Below are positions 1 through 8,726 of a stretch of 64,000 nt of DNA, in pieces. Position numbers and translations under genes: made by a program. The stretch is taken from assembly GCF_030315975.1 (NCBI RefSeq), contig NZ_JASXSZ010000004.1, forward strand, positions 62,001-126,000, given 5' to 3'. The notes beneath the pieces are model-generated. The model did no database searches, was not told the DNA's origin, and saw nothing but the letters and a program-made list of their open reading frames with translations. Position 1 is the first letter of the stretch, and every line of letters starts with the position of its first letter. Source of the DNA: Microbacterium candidum. GTDB taxonomy: Bacteria > Actinomycetota > Actinomycetes > Actinomycetales > Microbacteriaceae.

Positions 1-763
1 AGGCGGCACCGGCATCGGCGCCGCGATCGCCGAGCGCTACGCCGCGGAGGGCGCGCACGTCGTCGTGGTCGGTCGCCGCCGCGAACCGCTCGACGAGGTC
101 GCGCAGCGCACGGGCGCCCTGGCCGTCGTCGCCGACGCGGCGGACGCCGCATCCGCCCGCGCCGCCGTCACTGAGGTGCTGTCGCACTTCGGGCGCATCG
201 ACGTCCTCGTCAACAACGCGGGCGGTCACGGCTTCTCGCCGGTGGGCGAGACGGATGACGCGGGCTGGGCCTCGTCGCTGCAGGCGAACCTGAACACGGC
301 GTTCGTGATGTCGCGGGAGTGCCTGCCCGCCCTCATCGAGGCGAAGGGCCAGATCGTCGTCATCTCGTCGCTCGCGGGCCTGTTCGCCGGCCCGTCCGTC
401 GCCGGATACACCGTCGGCAAGCACGCGCTCATCGGCCTCACGAAGACGCTCGCACGCGACTACGGCAAGCACGGCGTGCGCGTGAACGCGGTGTGCCCCG
501 GCTGGGTGCAGACTCCGATGGCGGATGCCGAGATGGACGAGTTCGCATCGCACGCCTCGCTCGATTCGCGCGGCGACGCCTACGCCACCGTCACCGCGGA
601 CGTGCCGCTGCGGCGCCCCGCCCAGCCGTCCGAGATCGCCTCGGTCGTGCGCTTCCTCGGGTCGGGGGAGTCGTCGTACATGAACGGCGCGGTCCTCGTC
701 GTCGACGGCGGCGCGCACATCGTCGACCTGCCGACGATCGCGTTCGACCACGCCGGGATGTAG
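1..763 (+). CDS. SDR-family NAD(P)-dependent oxidoreductase, 5' end outside window
   Basis: The frame is open from base 2, so the N-terminus lies before the window; about 253 residues are visible and probably only 10-15 are missing. The visible part starts in the glycine-rich cofactor loop (GGTGIGAAIAERYA). It then shows NNAGG, a serine in ISSLAG and the YTVGK (Tyr-x3-Lys) catalytic pair, and ends with VLVVDGG. These are the marks of a classical short-chain dehydrogenase/reductase with a Rossmann fold that oxidises or reduces an alcohol/ketone in the cytoplasm. The substrate cannot be read from sequence. A LacI regulator follows 47 bp downstream on the same strand and sugar genes lie beyond it, so a polyol or sugar substrate is possible but unproven. 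Confidence 0.9.
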   Translation, partial: GGTGIGAAIAERYAAEGAHVVVVGRRREPLDEVAQRTGALAVVADAADAASARAAVTEVLSHFGRIDVLVNNAGGHGFSPVGETDDAGWASSLQANLNTAFVMSRECLPALIEAKGQIVVISSLAGLFAGPSVAGYTVGKHALIGLTKTLARDYGKHGVRVNAVCPGWVQTPMADAEMDEFASHASLDSRGDAYATVTADVPLRRPAQPSEIASVVRFLGSGESSYMNGAVLVVDGGAHIVDLPTIAFDHAGM

Positions 764-810
764 ACGCGCGTATCGGCCGGATCGGCATCTGCCGCGATGC
801 ATCCGCCAGA

Positions 811-1878
811 ATGAACGGCATGAGCGACAGTGCAGCCGACCCCAAGGGCACGGGGGGGACCGGCAAGAAGCCCCGGTCTCCCGCCGGCTCGATGAAGCTC
901 GCCGAGATCGCCGCGATCGCCGGAGTCAGCGAGGCGACGGTCAGCCGCGTGCTGAACCGGAAGTACGGTGTCGCGCAGCGCACGCGCGAGCAGGTCGAGG
1001 AGGCGCTGCGCGCAGTCGGCTACGAGCGCGGCACGAAGGGGGAAGTCGTCCTCATCCTCGTGCCGGGGCTCAACGAGGCGTTCTTCGCCGATGTGTGCGA
1101 CGCGATCGAACGGGCGCTGAGCCCGCAGAGCCTCCGCGCCGTGATCTGCCCGGTCTACCCGGGGTCGGTCTTCGAGCGCGACTACGTCGAGGCCCTCATG
1201 GACATGGGGATCGCGGCGGCCGTGTTCCTGTCCTCGAGCAACACGATGCGCAACTCCGACCCGGTCGCCCACCAGCTGCTCGAGTCGCGGGGCATCCCGT
1301 ACATCAGCGTGAACGGCGGGTTCGCCGACAGCGCGGTCCCGGTCGTGTCGACCGACGACTGGCAGGCCGCGGAGCTGTCGGTCGCCCATCTCTACGACCT
1401 CGGCCACCGGCGCATCGGCCTGACAGCGGGGCCGGTGGGCAACATCCCCGCCGACCGCCGTGTCGAGGGCTTCCTCAACGCGATGGATGCGCGCGGCCTC
1501 TCGGATGCCGAGGATCTCGTCGTCCGCCATTTCTACTCGCTCGAGGGCGGGCGCCATGCCGCCGATGAGCTCCTCTCGCTCGGGGTGACCGCGATCATCG
1601 CCTCGAGCGACGACATGGCCCTCGGCGCCTACCGCGCGATCACGCGCCGCGGTCTGCGCGTGCCCGAGGATGTCTCGGTCATCGGGTACAACGACTCGTA
1701 CATGCTCGAGTTCACGGATCCCGCCCTCACGAGCGTGCGCCAGCCGATCGAGCGCATCGCCGACTTCTGTGCGCGCACGCTGATGACGATGGTGCAGAAC
1801 CGGCCCGTGCACACCGACGAGGTGCTCGTCGAACCCGAGCTGCGCGTCCGGGCGTCCACCGCCGTCGCGCGCGAGTGA
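811..1878 (+). CDS. LacI-family transcriptional regulator
   Basis: 355 residues. Residues 29-50 form the LacI helix-turn-helix (KLAEIAAIAGVSEATVSRVL) with the hinge helix after it. The rest is a periplasmic-binding-protein-like effector domain containing typical pieces such as DDMALGAYRAI and PEDVSVIGYND. The family senses a sugar or sugar phosphate and releases or binds a palindromic operator. Start ATG 811 is used; ATG 820 is in frame and equally plausible, and ATG 892 would begin right at the HTH. The gene ends 9 bp from the convergent stop of the 464-aa protein gene. It is the obvious candidate regulator of the alpha-galactoside genes, acting at the TTGCA repeats near 5406-5432; that pairing is inferred. 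Confidence 0.92.
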   Translation: MNGMSDSAADPKGTGGTGKKPRSPAGSMKLAEIAAIAGVSEATVSRVLNRKYGVAQRTREQVEEALRAVGYERGTKGEVVLILVPGLNEAFFADVCDAIERALSPQSLRAVICPVYPGSVFERDYVEALMDMGIAAAVFLSSSNTMRNSDPVAHQLLESRGIPYISVNGGFADSAVPVVSTDDWQAAELSVAHLYDLGHRRIGLTAGPVGNIPADRRVEGFLNAMDARGLSDAEDLVVRHFYSLEGGRHAADELLSLGVTAIIASSDDMALGAYRAITRRGLRVPEDVSVIGYNDSYMLEFTDPALTSVRQPIERIADFCARTLMTMVQNRPVHTDEVLVEPELRVRASTAVARE

Positions 1879-1887
1879 CGCCGCGGC

Positions 1888-3282
1888 TCAGGGCCTGTGC
1901 ACTCGGGTGAGCCTCAGCGACCGCCCGGGCTCGACCGTCTCTCCCGGCTCGGCGACCGCGAGGTGCGGGTCGCGATGCACGCCCCGCCGGCGCCGCGCCA
2001 GCCGCACCTCGAGCGGCCGGCTCGTGCCGTTGTGCACGCGCACCGTGGAGGCATCGACCGCGACATCGACGTCGCCGTCGCCGAACGGGATGCCGTCCGC
2101 CTCGAGCGTCGACACCGCTCGGGCCAGGTTCGGCGCCAGAGTGAGGCGGCCTGCGCCCGCATCCGGTTCGAGCCCGAGCAGGCCCGCGACGCCCTGGGCG
2201 AGGAGGGTGAACGCGACCTCCGGGTATGTGCCGTTCACCCCCTGCTGCGGGACGATATGGGGCTCGTCCCGCCGGCTGAAGATGCGCAGCATCCAGGCGA
2301 ACGCGCGCTCGACATCCCCCGCGCGCAGGAAGACGTCCGGCAGGTAGGTCAGCGCCTCCAGGTTCTGCGGCGCCGTGCCCGGCGCGAGGGCGAGCCCGTC
2401 GATGCGAGCGAGCTCCGCCGCCTGCCGCGGGTCGCCCGCCAGCAGCCCCTTCATCGGCGGGAACCACGTCGCCTCGCGGTGCCACCCGACCGCCGCGACC
2501 CCTTCGCGCGTCCACCCCGACACGACGGTGTCGCCGCCGTCGCGGCTCCACTCCTCGCGGTAGTGCCGGTGGATGCGGTGCGCTTGCGCGGCGAGGTGCC
2601 GCGGGTCGCCGCCCGCCGCGGCGGTGAGCGCGGCCGCGTGGCGCGTCGCCGCGTACTGGGACGCGATGCCGTCACCGGCCTCGAACATGCGCAGCTCGGG
2701 GGATTCGTCGTAGCTCGCGACCCCGTCGAAGATGCTCGCGCCGCCCGCCTCCGCGATGCCGTTGCGGCGCTCGCGGTCGTGCGCGGCGACGAAGTCCGTG
2801 ACGGTCCGCTTCGCGAAGGCGGCGGCCTCCGCGTCGACCGGCCGGCCCGTCCAGCGGTGGACGGCGTGGATCGTCTCGACGAGCTCGAACACCGCGGGCA
2901 GCTCGCGCACGCGCCGGCCGTCCGGCTTGACGTCGATCGCAAGCGGCGTCGTGCCGTCGAAGTTCAGCGCCCATGCCGGCCACCCGTCGACGGTGGATGC
3001 GACGAAGGACGCGAGCATCCCGGCGTTCTCGGTGCGGAGCCCGGCGAGGTGCGCACCCACCGCCTGGTGGCAGAAGTCGCGGAGGTAATAGCCGCTGCGG
3101 TGGCTGTAGCCGGCGCGGTAGCACGGGGCGTACACCGCGGTTCCGCGGCCGCCGGGGTGGTGCTCGTCGACGTCGAGCGGCCCGGTCGTGCCGCCGCGGA
3201 TGACGTGTCCTGCGGCGGTGTCGACGGCCCAGGCGAGCAGGTCCGAGAGTTCCGCGCTTTCGGTGCGGACGACGAGGCTCAT
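1888..3282 (-). CDS. Putative (alpha/alpha)-barrel glycoside hydrolase, family unassigned
   Basis: 464 residues, starting at ATG 3282, which overlaps the stop of the GH36 gene by 4 bp (ATGA); the two are therefore translationally coupled. The protein is rich in Trp, His and acidic residues. It contains GWHREATWFPPMKGL, a central FDGVASYDESPELRMF segment, and a C-terminal NGTYPEVAFTLLAQGVAGLLG followed by a small beta-rich tail. This resembles MGH1-like or GH63/GH15-type six-hairpin glycosidases, but I cannot assign a CAZy family. No signal peptide, so cytoplasmic. The operon partner suggests it trims a galactoside-containing oligosaccharide taken up by the adjacent transporter. It could also be a non-catalytic relative. 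Confidence 0.75.
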   Translation of the reverse strand: MSLVVRTESAELSDLLAWAVDTAAGHVIRGGTTGPLDVDEHHPGGRGTAVYAPCYRAGYSHRSGYYLRDFCHQAVGAHLAGLRTENAGMLASFVASTVDGWPAWALNFDGTTPLAIDVKPDGRRVRELPAVFELVETIHAVHRWTGRPVDAEAAAFAKRTVTDFVAAHDRERRNGIAEAGGASIFDGVASYDESPELRMFEAGDGIASQYAATRHAAALTAAAGGDPRHLAAQAHRIHRHYREEWSRDGGDTVVSGWTREGVAAVGWHREATWFPPMKGLLAGDPRQAAELARIDGLALAPGTAPQNLEALTYLPDVFLRAGDVERAFAWMLRIFSRRDEPHIVPQQGVNGTYPEVAFTLLAQGVAGLLGLEPDAGAGRLTLAPNLARAVSTLEADGIPFGDGDVDVAVDASTVRVHNGTSRPLEVRLARRRRGVHRDPHLAVAEPGETVEPGRSLRLTRVHRP

Positions 3283-5396
3283 GCCTGTGCGAGCTCGATG
3301 AGTCCGGCCTCGAACGGGCGGAACGCGGGCATGGGCAGGCCGATCTCCATGAGCACGGCGCCCGACCACGTGGTCCGCTCCAGCCACCACTCCGGCTGGG
3401 CGCGGCGACCGGACGGGTCGTCCGCGCCGTCGGGGAGCACGCGGACGACCTCGTAGCGGGCGGCCGGGTCGAGTCCGCGCAGACGCACGGGGGCGCCCGG
3501 GATGTGGGTGAGCGAGTCGAGGGCGGCGAGCGTGACGATCGCGTGCCCGCGGTCCGCCGCGACGATCTGCTGCGCGACGACGGGTTCGAGCGTCGCGAGA
3601 CGGTGGAGGCGTCCCCGCTCGACGAGCGGCCGCAGGCGCTTGACCTCCGCGATCCAGCCGACGAGCTCGGCCCGCTCCGCCGAGTCCGCCTCGCGGACGT
3701 CCCACTCCAGCCCGAAGCTGCCGACGAGCGCCGTGATCGCGCGCAGCGCGAGCGGGGCGACCCGTCCGGACGTGTGCGCAGCCGCGGCTCCCACATGCGC
3801 GCCGAGGAGCTCGGGCGGCATGAGCATGCTCGTTCCCCGCTGGATGCGCTGGCGCTCGATCGGGTCGTTCGAGTCGGACGTCCAGAACCGGTCGACGTAC
3901 TCGACGACGCCGAGGTCGATGCGCCCGCCGCCTGCCGAGCACGACTCGATCTCCACCCACGGGCACGCCTCGCGCACATGGGCCATGAGCCGGTAGGCGG
4001 CCCACGTCTGGCGGTGCACGCCGCCGCGGCCGGAGGCGCGGTCGACAGGTTCGACGAGGTCGCGGTTGTGATCCCACTTGATGAAGTCGACCCGGTACGT
4101 CGTGACGACGTCGACGATGCGCTCCGCGATGTACGCGAACGCATCCGGGTCCCCGATGTTCAGGACGAGCTGGTTGCGCGCGAGGGGAGGGTTGCGGGTG
4201 GCGGGCCCCAGGATCCACTCCGGATGCGTCCGTGCGAGATCGGAGTCGGGGTTGACCATCTCCGGCTCGAACCACAGTCCGAACTGCATCCCCCGCTCGC
4301 GGACGCGCTCGACGAGGGGCGTGAGGCCGTCCGGCCACACGTCGCGGTCGACGAACCAGTCGCCGAGCCCGGCGCGGTCGTGGCGGCGGCCGGAGAACCA
4401 GCCGTCGTCGAGGACGAACCGCTCGACGCCGATGTCCGCGGCGAGGTCGGCGAGCTCGAGGAGCGGGGTGAGCGCGTGGTCGAAGTAGACGGCCTCCCAC
4501 GTGTTGAGGGTGACGGGCCGTCCCACCGCGGGGTGGGTCGTGCGGGCGCGGAGCATCTCGTGGATGCGCGCCGATGCGTCGTCGAGCCCGTCGCCGTAGG
4601 CGAGATACGTCCACGGCGTCTCGTACGCCTCGCCGGCGGCGAGGGAGATCTCCTCGGGCTCGAGCAGTTCTCCGGCGCCGAGCCATCCTCTGCCGCCGTT
4701 GGTGCGGTGCGCCCAGACGCGCTGGTTGCCGGACCAGCCGAGATGGACGCCCCACACCTCTCCGGCGCCCTCGTCGAACCCCGGGACCCCGGCGAACAGG
4801 AGGGTCGCGGCGTCCGGGCCGGTGCGGCCGCGGCGCTGCTCGCGCAGGTGGGTGCCGTCGACGAGCGGGAGGCGCTGCGGGCGGCGCTCCTGCGCGTGCC
4901 GGCCCGTGAAGTCGAGGAGCTCGGTCGCGCGGGCCGGGATCGGCCACACGAGGTCGGCGCCGTGGACGGCGAGCTCGTCGGCTCCCGTGTTGCGCAGCGT
5001 CGCGCGTGCGCGGACGACGCCGGTCGCCGTCAGCTCGACCCGCAGCTCGACCGCGACGTCGGCGGCGGCGTCGCGGCCCACAGCGGTGAGCGACCGCGCG
5101 GAGCGCGTGACGGCGGATGCCGTGTACGCGGCGAACTGCGTGCGCCCGGCGCGGCTCGTGACGACGCCCGTCGGACCGAACCATCCCTGGTGCGCCTCCG
5201 GGACGATCCCGGTCATACGGGGCGCGTCGGGCTCGCTCGTCGCACGGGGGGAGCGGCTCGCCGCCACGACGTCGGCGAGGGTCGCGTCATCCGCCTCGAA
5301 GGCCCGCCCCCAGTAGGCGACCGCCGGGAGGGCCGAATCGCTGTGGACGAGCACGAGGCTCACTCCGCCGGACTGGAGGTGGGTGACGTCATCCAT
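3279..5396 (-). CDS. Alpha-galactosidase, GH36
   Basis: 705 residues, with the normal GH36 order: N-terminal beta-supersandwich, then a TIM barrel from about residue 290, then a C-terminal beta domain. Seen motifs are LDDGWF, the nucleophile motif FIKWDHNRD (Asp442), ESCSAGGGRIDLG, and TSDSND with the acid/base Asp508. The nucleophile to acid/base spacing (66 residues) matches the family. The enzyme hydrolyses terminal alpha-1,6-galactose (melibiose, raffinose type) with retention. No signal peptide, so it acts on imported sugar. ATG 5396 is preceded by AAAGGAG. The promoter overlaps the TTGCA operator cluster shared with the divergent transporter operon. Confidence 0.93.
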   Translation of the reverse strand: MDDVTHLQSGGVSLVLVHSDSALPAVAYWGRAFEADDATLADVVAASRSPRATSEPDAPRMTGIVPEAHQGWFGPTGVVTSRAGRTQFAAYTASAVTRSARSLTAVGRDAAADVAVELRVELTATGVVRARATLRNTGADELAVHGADLVWPIPARATELLDFTGRHAQERRPQRLPLVDGTHLREQRRGRTGPDAATLLFAGVPGFDEGAGEVWGVHLGWSGNQRVWAHRTNGGRGWLGAGELLEPEEISLAAGEAYETPWTYLAYGDGLDDASARIHEMLRARTTHPAVGRPVTLNTWEAVYFDHALTPLLELADLAADIGVERFVLDDGWFSGRRHDRAGLGDWFVDRDVWPDGLTPLVERVRERGMQFGLWFEPEMVNPDSDLARTHPEWILGPATRNPPLARNQLVLNIGDPDAFAYIAERIVDVVTTYRVDFIKWDHNRDLVEPVDRASGRGGVHRQTWAAYRLMAHVREACPWVEIESCSAGGGRIDLGVVEYVDRFWTSDSNDPIERQRIQRGTSMLMPPELLGAHVGAAAAHTSGRVAPLALRAITALVGSFGLEWDVREADSAERAELVGWIAEVKRLRPLVERGRLHRLATLEPVVAQQIVAADRGHAIVTLAALDSLTHIPGAPVRLRGLDPAARYEVVRVLPDGADDPSGRRAQPEWWLERTTWSGAVLMEIGLPMPAFRPFEAGLIELAQA

Positions 5397-5405
5397 GGAA
5401 GCTCC

Positions 5406-5432
5406 TTTGCAATCTTGCAAAGAATTCTTGCA
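5406..5432. promoter_or_regulatory. Divergent operator: three TTGCA copies between GH36 and transporter genes
   Basis: TTGCA occurs at 5407-5411, 5415-5419 and 5428-5432. TGCAA and TTGCA flank the palindromic core GAATTC (5422-5427), giving a near-palindrome TGCAAAGAATTCTTGCA at 5416-5432. The first copy (TTTGCAA) lies 10-16 bases upstream of the GH36 start, and an A/T-rich TATATAAC (5433-5440) follows the last. LacI-family operators are palindromes of this size. I infer that the LacI protein at 811-1878 binds here and represses both directions. Confidence 0.65.
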
Positions 5433-5504
5433 TATATAACTGGTGGAATGTTACCGTCTCCCTGTCACGACGACGAGACACCACCGAGAGAGGATCTGCG
5501 AACG

Positions 5505-6857
5505 ATGACGTTCCCATTCACAGCACGTACCGGCCGCTTCGCGGCCACGGCGGCGATCGCCGCGTTGGCGATCGGCGGCCTGGCCGCCTGCAGCTCACAG
5601 CCGTCGAGTTCCGCGACGGACGGCGGCAAGATCGACGGCAAGATCACCGTGTGGTCGTGGACCGCCCCGGCGAAGGGCCTGACGGCCGCCGTCGCCGGCT
5701 TCGAGAAGGCTCACCCGGGCGCGAAGGTGACGGTCATCGACCAGGGCAACCCCGCGATCTGGACGAAGATCACGACCGGCATGACCGCCGGCGGCGCCGG
5801 CCTCCCCGACGTCATGAACATCGGAATCGACTACATGGGGCAGTACGAGGAGAAGTTCCCCGGCTCGCTCGCAGACCTCAAGACCTACGGCCTGGGCAAG
5901 CTCGAGAGCGACTTCGCCGCCGGCCCGTGGGCCAGCGGCCAGGGCAAGAACGGCGAGGTGTACGGCATCCCCTACGAGGTCAACGCCACCGGCTTCTTCT
6001 ACCGCAAGGACCTCTGGGACAAGGCGGGCGTCGACGTCAGCACGATCAAGAGCTACGACGACCTGCTCGCCGCCGGCAAGACGATCAAGGCCGCGACCGG
6101 CGCTCCGCTGTTCACGATGGACAAGGCCGCCACTGTCGCCGACTCAGCCGGACTCTTCCAGCTCCTCATGAACCTCCAGAACTCGTTCTACTTCAACGGC
6201 AACGGCGAGATCACGATGAACAACGCCGCCGGCGTGAAGGCCCTCGAGTGGATCAAGAAGGCCAATGACGCAGGGATCATCGACGACGTCCCGGGCGGGT
6301 GGGACAACTTCGTCAAGACGGAGAAGGGCGATATCCCCGTTGCAGCCTTCACCGGCGGCGGGTGGATGGCCGGCGAGATCCAGGCCGACGCCCCCGACAT
6401 GAAGGGCAAGTGGGCTGTCGCGGCGCCCATCGCGTTCCAGCCGGGCGGCCTGACCGCGGCGATCAACGGCGGGACCTACCTCACGGTGAACAACAAGAGC
6501 ACGAACAAGGCGACGGCCGCTGCGTTCATCGAGTACGCGCTCGGCTCGATGGAGGGCCAGCAGTCGACCTATAAGGGCGGCGGCATGTTCCCGGGCTACA
6601 AGCCCTTCCTGGCATCCGAGGAGTTCAACGCGGGCATGGATTACTACGGCGGCGCGAAGGTGAACCAGATCTTCACCGCGCAGCTCGTTCAGAAGACCCC
6701 GGTCATCAATTACACGAGCGACTACGCGAAGGCGCTGAAGGTCTATGACGACGCGCAGACGCAGGTCCTCCTGAAGGGTGCCGATCCGAAGGCGGCCCTG
6801 GACGCAGCCGCCCAGCAGCTCGCCGTGCAGACCGGCCGCAAGATCGCCGGCAGCTGA
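5505..6857 (+). CDS. Sugar ABC transporter substrate-binding lipoprotein (family 1)
   Basis: 450 residues. The signal peptide ends in a lipobox LAAC (Cys29), so the protein is lipid-anchored on the outer face of the membrane. The mature part has the family 1 extracellular binding-protein pattern: ITVWSWTAPAKGL near the N-terminus, YGIPYEVNATGFFYRKDLW, and a GGWMAGEIQ segment in the C-lobe. ATG 5505 follows GAGAGAGGA. It heads a transporter operon with two permeases and an alpha-galactosidase-like gene, so the ligand is probably an alpha-galactoside such as melibiose or raffinose. No ATPase gene is present, so it presumably shares a MsiK-type ATPase encoded elsewhere, as is usual in actinobacteria. 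Confidence 0.92.
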   Translation: MTFPFTARTGRFAATAAIAALAIGGLAACSSQPSSSATDGGKIDGKITVWSWTAPAKGLTAAVAGFEKAHPGAKVTVIDQGNPAIWTKITTGMTAGGAGLPDVMNIGIDYMGQYEEKFPGSLADLKTYGLGKLESDFAAGPWASGQGKNGEVYGIPYEVNATGFFYRKDLWDKAGVDVSTIKSYDDLLAAGKTIKAATGAPLFTMDKAATVADSAGLFQLLMNLQNSFYFNGNGEITMNNAAGVKALEWIKKANDAGIIDDVPGGWDNFVKTEKGDIPVAAFTGGGWMAGEIQADAPDMKGKWAVAAPIAFQPGGLTAAINGGTYLTVNNKSTNKATAAAFIEYALGSMEGQQSTYKGGGMFPGYKPFLASEEFNAGMDYYGGAKVNQIFTAQLVQKTPVINYTSDYAKALKVYDDAQTQVLLKGADPKAALDAAAQQLAVQTGRKIAGS

Positions 6858-6894
6858 CCCGCCCGCGGTGACCGACAGCAAGAGAGGAAGCGCG

Positions 6895-6915
6895 CCCCGG
6901 CGGAATCCGCCGGGG
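6895..6915 (+). promoter_or_regulatory. Intercistronic hairpin between binding-protein and permease genes
   Basis: CCCCGGCGG-AAT-CCGCCGGGG forms a perfect 9-bp GC stem with a 3-nt loop, 37 bp after the binding-protein stop and 15 bp before the permease start. No U-tract follows, so it is more likely an mRNA stabiliser or partial attenuator than a full terminator. It would let the binding protein be made in excess over the permeases. Confidence 0.7.
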
Positions 6916-6930
6916 TGCGCGCCCCAGATC

Positions 6931-7872
6931 GTGACCATCACAGCCAAGCCCAGCGCCGTCGTCGAGCCGCCGGCCGTGCCCCGAGCTCCGCGCCGCAAGC
7001 GCCGCCCGGCCCTCGGCTACCCGCGCTATACGCCGTACGTCTTCCTGCTCCCGACGATCCTGCTGTTCTTCGTCTTCACGTGCTACCCGTACATCAGCGC
7101 CCTCTGGCTGAGCCTGACGAAGAGCATCGACGGCGAGAACACCTTCGCCGGCCTCGCCAACTACACGCGGCTGCTCCAGGACCCGCTGTTCTGGACGGCG
7201 CTGTCGAACACGTTCATCATCCTGATCGTCCAGGTGCCGATCATGCTCGCGCTGGCGATCATCCTCGCGGTCGCGTTCAACTCGGCGCTCTTGAAGGCGC
7301 GCGCGGTGTGGCGGATGATCTACTTCGTCCCGATCGTCATGGGCCTCGTGGCCTACGGCATCCTCTTCCACGCGCTGTTCCAGTCGCAGGGCGGGTTCGT
7401 CAACGAGGTGCTGCACATGGTGGGGATCCCCGCCATCCCGTGGCTCAGCGACCCGATGTGGGCGAAGGTCGTCATCGTCATCGCCCTGACATGGCACTAC
7501 ACCGGCCAGAGCGCCATCATCTACCTCGCGCAGCTCCAGTCGATCCCGACGGAGCTGTACGAAGCGGCGTCCGTCGACGGCGCCGGCGGCGTGAAGCGGT
7601 TCTGGCACATCACGATGCCGGGGCTGCGCCCGGCGCTCGTGCTCACCGTCATCCTGTCGACGATCGGGACGCTGCAGCTGTTCGACGAGCCGTACGTGCT
7701 GACGAACGGCGGTCCGGACAACGCGACGCTGACGATCGGCCTGTACCTGTACCAGCAGGGCTTCCAGTACATCGACTTCGGGTACGCCTCCGCGATCGGC
7801 TACGCGCTCGTGCTGATCATCGGCGTGATCTCGCTCGTCCAGCTCCGACTCTTCCGGGAGAAGAAGGCATGA
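6931..7872 (+). CDS. Sugar ABC transporter permease (MalF/UgpA type)
   Basis: 313 residues from GTG 6931. A Pro/Arg-rich cytoplasmic N-terminus (about 35 residues) is followed by six predicted membrane segments. The EAA loop EAASVDGAGGVKRFWHITMPG contacts the ATPase. GTG 6931 is chosen because it places the 6895-6915 hairpin outside the coding region. An in-frame GTG at 6868 would add 21 residues, with the hairpin inside the gene. Neither start has a strong ribosome site; GAGAGGAAG (6882-6890) lies between them. The gene ends in an ATGA overlap with the second permease. Confidence 0.9.
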   Translation: MTITAKPSAVVEPPAVPRAPRRKRRPALGYPRYTPYVFLLPTILLFFVFTCYPYISALWLSLTKSIDGENTFAGLANYTRLLQDPLFWTALSNTFIILIVQVPIMLALAIILAVAFNSALLKARAVWRMIYFVPIVMGLVAYGILFHALFQSQGGFVNEVLHMVGIPAIPWLSDPMWAKVVIVIALTWHYTGQSAIIYLAQLQSIPTELYEAASVDGAGGVKRFWHITMPGLRPALVLTVILSTIGTLQLFDEPYVLTNGGPDNATLTIGLYLYQQGFQYIDFGYASAIGYALVLIIGVISLVQLRLFREKKA

Positions 7873-8717
7873 CCGTGGCGATCGGCGCCGTGCGTGCACG
7901 CAAGACCAAATCCCTCGTGCTGACGACCGCGATCGCGGCCGGGGCGGTGGTGATGATCCTGCCGTTCTACTGGCTCATCATCGCCTCGACCTACTCGGGC
8001 TCGGACATGTTCTCCTCGCCCCCGCACTTCCTGCCGGGCGGCGCGTTCATGAGCAACCTCTCCGCGCTGCTGGACGGCACGACCTTCGGGCGGGCGATGC
8101 TCAACTCGACGTTCATCGCGACGATCTACACGATCGGCGGACTCATCATCTGCACGGCCGCCGGGTACGCCTTCGCGAAGTTCGAGTTCCGCGGCAAGAA
8201 CGTGATGTTCGCCACCCTGCTCGTGACCCTCGCGCTGCCGTCGCAGGTGACGCTCATCCCGCTCTTCCAGCTCATGGTGTGGCTCGGATGGCTCGACACC
8301 TACCAGGCGATCATCCTGCCGACCCTCGCACTGCCGTTCGGCATCTTCCTCATGCGCCAGACCATGGAGTCGCTGCCCGACGAGCTCATCCAGGCAGCCC
8401 GGGTGGACGGTGCGGGGGAGTTCCGGCTCTTCGCGCGGATCGTCGTGCCGACGGTGCGCCCGGCGCTCGCAGCCCTCGCGATCTTCCTCTTCCTCGCACA
8501 GTGGAACGCGTTCGTATACCCCCTCGTGGTGCTGCGCACCCCGGAGGCGTACACGCTGCCGGTCCAGCTCGCCACCCTGCAGGGCAGCGGCGGCCACACC
8601 GACTACGGGCAGCTGCTGACGGGAACGTTCCTGTCGATGGTGCCGATCCTCATCCTGTTCCTCTTCCTCCAGCGTCAGTTCGTCGCCGGCGTCCTCGCCG
8701 GCGCAGTCAAGCAGTAA
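7869..8717 (+). CDS. Sugar ABC transporter permease (MalG/UgpE type)
   Basis: 282 residues, six predicted membrane helices, and the EAA loop QAARVDGAGEFRLFARIVVP. ATG 7869 overlaps the stop of the first permease by 4 bp (ATGA), so the two halves of the membrane pore are translationally coupled. With the 5505-6857 lipoprotein it forms a carbohydrate-uptake (CUT1) importer. Its likely cargo is an alpha-galactoside because glycosidase genes flank the system on both sides. Confidence 0.92.
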   Translation: MTVAIGAVRARKTKSLVLTTAIAAGAVVMILPFYWLIIASTYSGSDMFSSPPHFLPGGAFMSNLSALLDGTTFGRAMLNSTFIATIYTIGGLIICTAAGYAFAKFEFRGKNVMFATLLVTLALPSQVTLIPLFQLMVWLGWLDTYQAIILPTLALPFGIFLMRQTMESLPDELIQAARVDGAGEFRLFARIVVPTVRPALAALAIFLFLAQWNAFVYPLVVLRTPEAYTLPVQLATLQGSGGHTDYGQLLTGTFLSMVPILILFLFLQRQFVAGVLAGAVKQ

Positions 8718-8726
8718 GGCGGTTCC

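Noticed and set aside
6868..6930. GTG 6868 as start of the first sugar permease
   Set aside because: It would place the perfect hairpin inside the coding region and add 21 Pro/Arg-rich residues not expected for the family. Not fully excluded, because GTG 6931 has no strong ribosome site either.
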